Part shown: in pieces, positions 6,360-7,075 of the stretch
Position numbering within the stretch: position 1 is the stretch's first letter
Layout: each line of letters starts with the position of its first letter
NCBI GenBank assembly: GCA_027311485.1
Contig: DAICYU010000214.1
Location: forward strand, 1 to 7,075
DNA: 7,075 nucleotides
Source of the DNA: Acetobacteraceae bacterium
GTDB taxonomy: Bacteria > Pseudomonadota > Alphaproteobacteria > Acetobacterales > Acetobacteraceae
Direction: 5' to 3'
The notes under the pieces: model-generated
What the model saw: only the letters and a program-made list of their open reading frames with translations
The model's database searches: none
Told to the model about the DNA's origin: nothing
Made by a program: the position numbers and the translations under genes

Positions 6360-6384
6360 AACGCACCCGCCTGCGATACGTTCC
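6360..6384 (-). promoter_or_regulatory. EcfG (general stress sigma factor) type promoter
   Basis: Read on the minus strand, GGAAC (6384-6380), a 16-base spacer and CGTT (6363-6360). This matches exactly the published consensus for the alphaproteobacterial general stress sigma factor EcfG/SigT (GGAAC-N16/17-cGTT). The expected transcript start, about 6-8 bases past CGTT, gives a leader of roughly 20 bases holding the AAAGGAG ribosome site of the glycine-zipper gene at 6331. The geometry is right for a real promoter, and the element is intergenic and in the correct direction. Confidence 0.72.
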
Positions 6385-6541
6385 CGGCAACCCAGGCGCC
6401 CCATGGCATCGTGAACGCGCCACGCATCGGCGATTGCGCCAATCAGCACCTGCCGATCCCGTCCCTCCGGCATCGCCGTGGCGCAGGGCGGGGCGACAGA
6501 AATCCGCCATCGACGATCGGACGGCCTGACACCTGGTGCGG

Positions 6542-6565
6542 TGACCGCCTGACCGTGCGTGACCG
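6542..6565. repeat. Three closely spaced TGACCG repeats
   Basis: TGACCG occurs at 6542, 6550 and 6560 in the 195-bp gap between the AraC-family stop (6580) and the EcfG-type promoter (6385). The outer two are part of a longer near-repeat, GTGCGGTGACCG (6536) and GTGCGTGACCG (6555). They could be regulator half-sites but may be chance. The rest of the gap shows nothing else. Confidence 0.2.
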
Positions 6566-6579
6566 GCGGGCATGGCATG

Positions 6580-7075
6580 TCATCGGCGAGGCGATCCCTG
6601 GTGCTGGCGGATCGGTGCCATGGCCGCCAGCGGCGTGATGCCGAAGGTTTCGCGGAACGCGGCCCCGAATGCCGGCACGCTGGCATAGCCTACCGACGCC
6701 GCTGCACGGGCGATCGGCATGCCTTGCGCAATACGGGCCAGAGCCTCGGTCATGCGCAACTGCCGGCGCCATTGCTGGAAGCTCATGCCGGTTTCGGCGC
6801 GAAACAGGCGCGCGAGGGTACGAACCGATGCGCCGGCTGCCTCGGCCAGGGTGTCGAGGTCCTGCGGGTTGGCGGGATCCGACCGCAGCCTGTCGGTCAC
6901 CCGCCGCAGCCTTGGATCGCGACAGGCCACCAGCGCCAATGGGCGGGTTGCCGCCCGGCTGATCTCATGCAGGGCGAGCGCGGCGACCAGACGCATCGGT
7001 CCGCGCGCGTCCCACACCACCGGTTCGGCGCAGACCGTCAGGATCAATTCGCGCAACAACGGCGATACCGCGATC
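6580..7075 (-). CDS. AraC-family transcriptional regulator (N-terminus beyond window)
   Basis: C-terminal 165 residues of an AraC/XylS-type regulator. The frame stays open to the right edge and reads IAVSPLLRELILTVCAEP there, the usual linker after an N-terminal cupin-like sensor domain in regulators of about 250-270 residues. The gene therefore starts outside the window, and the TTG at 7059 is an internal Leu. The DNA-binding part has two helix-turn-helix units: LDTLAEAAGASVRTLARLFRAETG, then PIARAAASVGYASVPAFGAAFRETFGITP, the second being the classic AraC signature (GY.S...F...F....G..P). The stop is TGA at 6582-6580. It is upstream of, and co-oriented with, the glycine-zipper gene, but that gene has its own promoter. 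AraC proteins of this cupin class often control a neighbouring efflux or metabolic gene, which would be to the right here. Target and ligand are unknown. Confidence 0.9.
   Translation of the reverse strand, partial: IAVSPLLRELILTVCAEPVVWDARGPMRLVAALALHEISRAATRPLALVACRDPRLRRVTDRLRSDPANPQDLDTLAEAAGASVRTLARLFRAETGMSFQQWRRQLRMTEALARIAQGMPIARAAASVGYASVPAFGAAFRETFGITPLAAMAPIRQHQGSPRR

Noticed and set aside
6104..6529. Plus-strand 141-codon frame with a leader-like start (MTRWLLAGLCGLLGLM) and a purine-rich stretch ahead of its ATG
   Set aside because: It runs antisense through the whole glycine-zipper gene, whose signal peptide, ribosome site, EcfG promoter and family-like sequence are all coherent. 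After the leader the plus-strand product looks like Arg/Gly-rich shadow sequence.

Overview
The window is GC-rich, tightly packed bacterial chromosome. Codon use, a twin-arginine-like leader on the transporter proteins, and a perfect GGAAC-N16-CGTT promoter of the EcfG general-stress type point to an alphaproteobacterium. Acetobacteraceae or related Rhodospirillales is a guess from overall flavour. I see no mobile element, CRISPR array, tRNA or rRNA.

Left part (1-2748, minus strand): two tandem paralogous genes for periplasmic solute-binding proteins of the branched-chain amino acid/amide ABC type (Peripla_BP_6). They align without a single gap and are about 81% identical by hand count. The downstream copy (1212 to the window edge) is open. 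The upstream copy (2748-1489) carries one in-frame amber codon exactly where its sister has Tyr251, so it is annotated as a pseudogene, with recent nonsense mutation, sequencing error or readthrough as the alternatives. Both copies keep the same upstream block (a TTGAC -35-like box plus flanking sequence), so the duplication included the control region. Only the broken copy has an added 15-bp inverted repeat at its start.

Centre (2749-4780): a canonical alanine dehydrogenase gene, ald, diverges from the broken solute-binding gene across a 112-bp control region. It converges on a minus-strand pair made of a dual-CDGSH iron-sulfur protein followed 18 bp later by cyanase (cynS). Ald and cyanase both release ammonia, so a nitrogen- or carbon-scavenging theme is plausible but inferred.

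Right part (5024-7075, all minus strand): a D-2-hydroxyacid dehydrogenase of the CtBP-like class, a 71-residue exported glycine-zipper protein behind the EcfG-type promoter, and the C-terminal part of an AraC-family regulator that runs off the right edge.

Most of the content is ordinary metabolism. The points most worth a second look are the amber codon in an otherwise well-preserved paralog, the shared and differing control elements of the two paralogs, the stress promoter on the glycine-zipper gene, and the CDGSH-cyanase pairing. I found no convincing undescribed multi-gene system.
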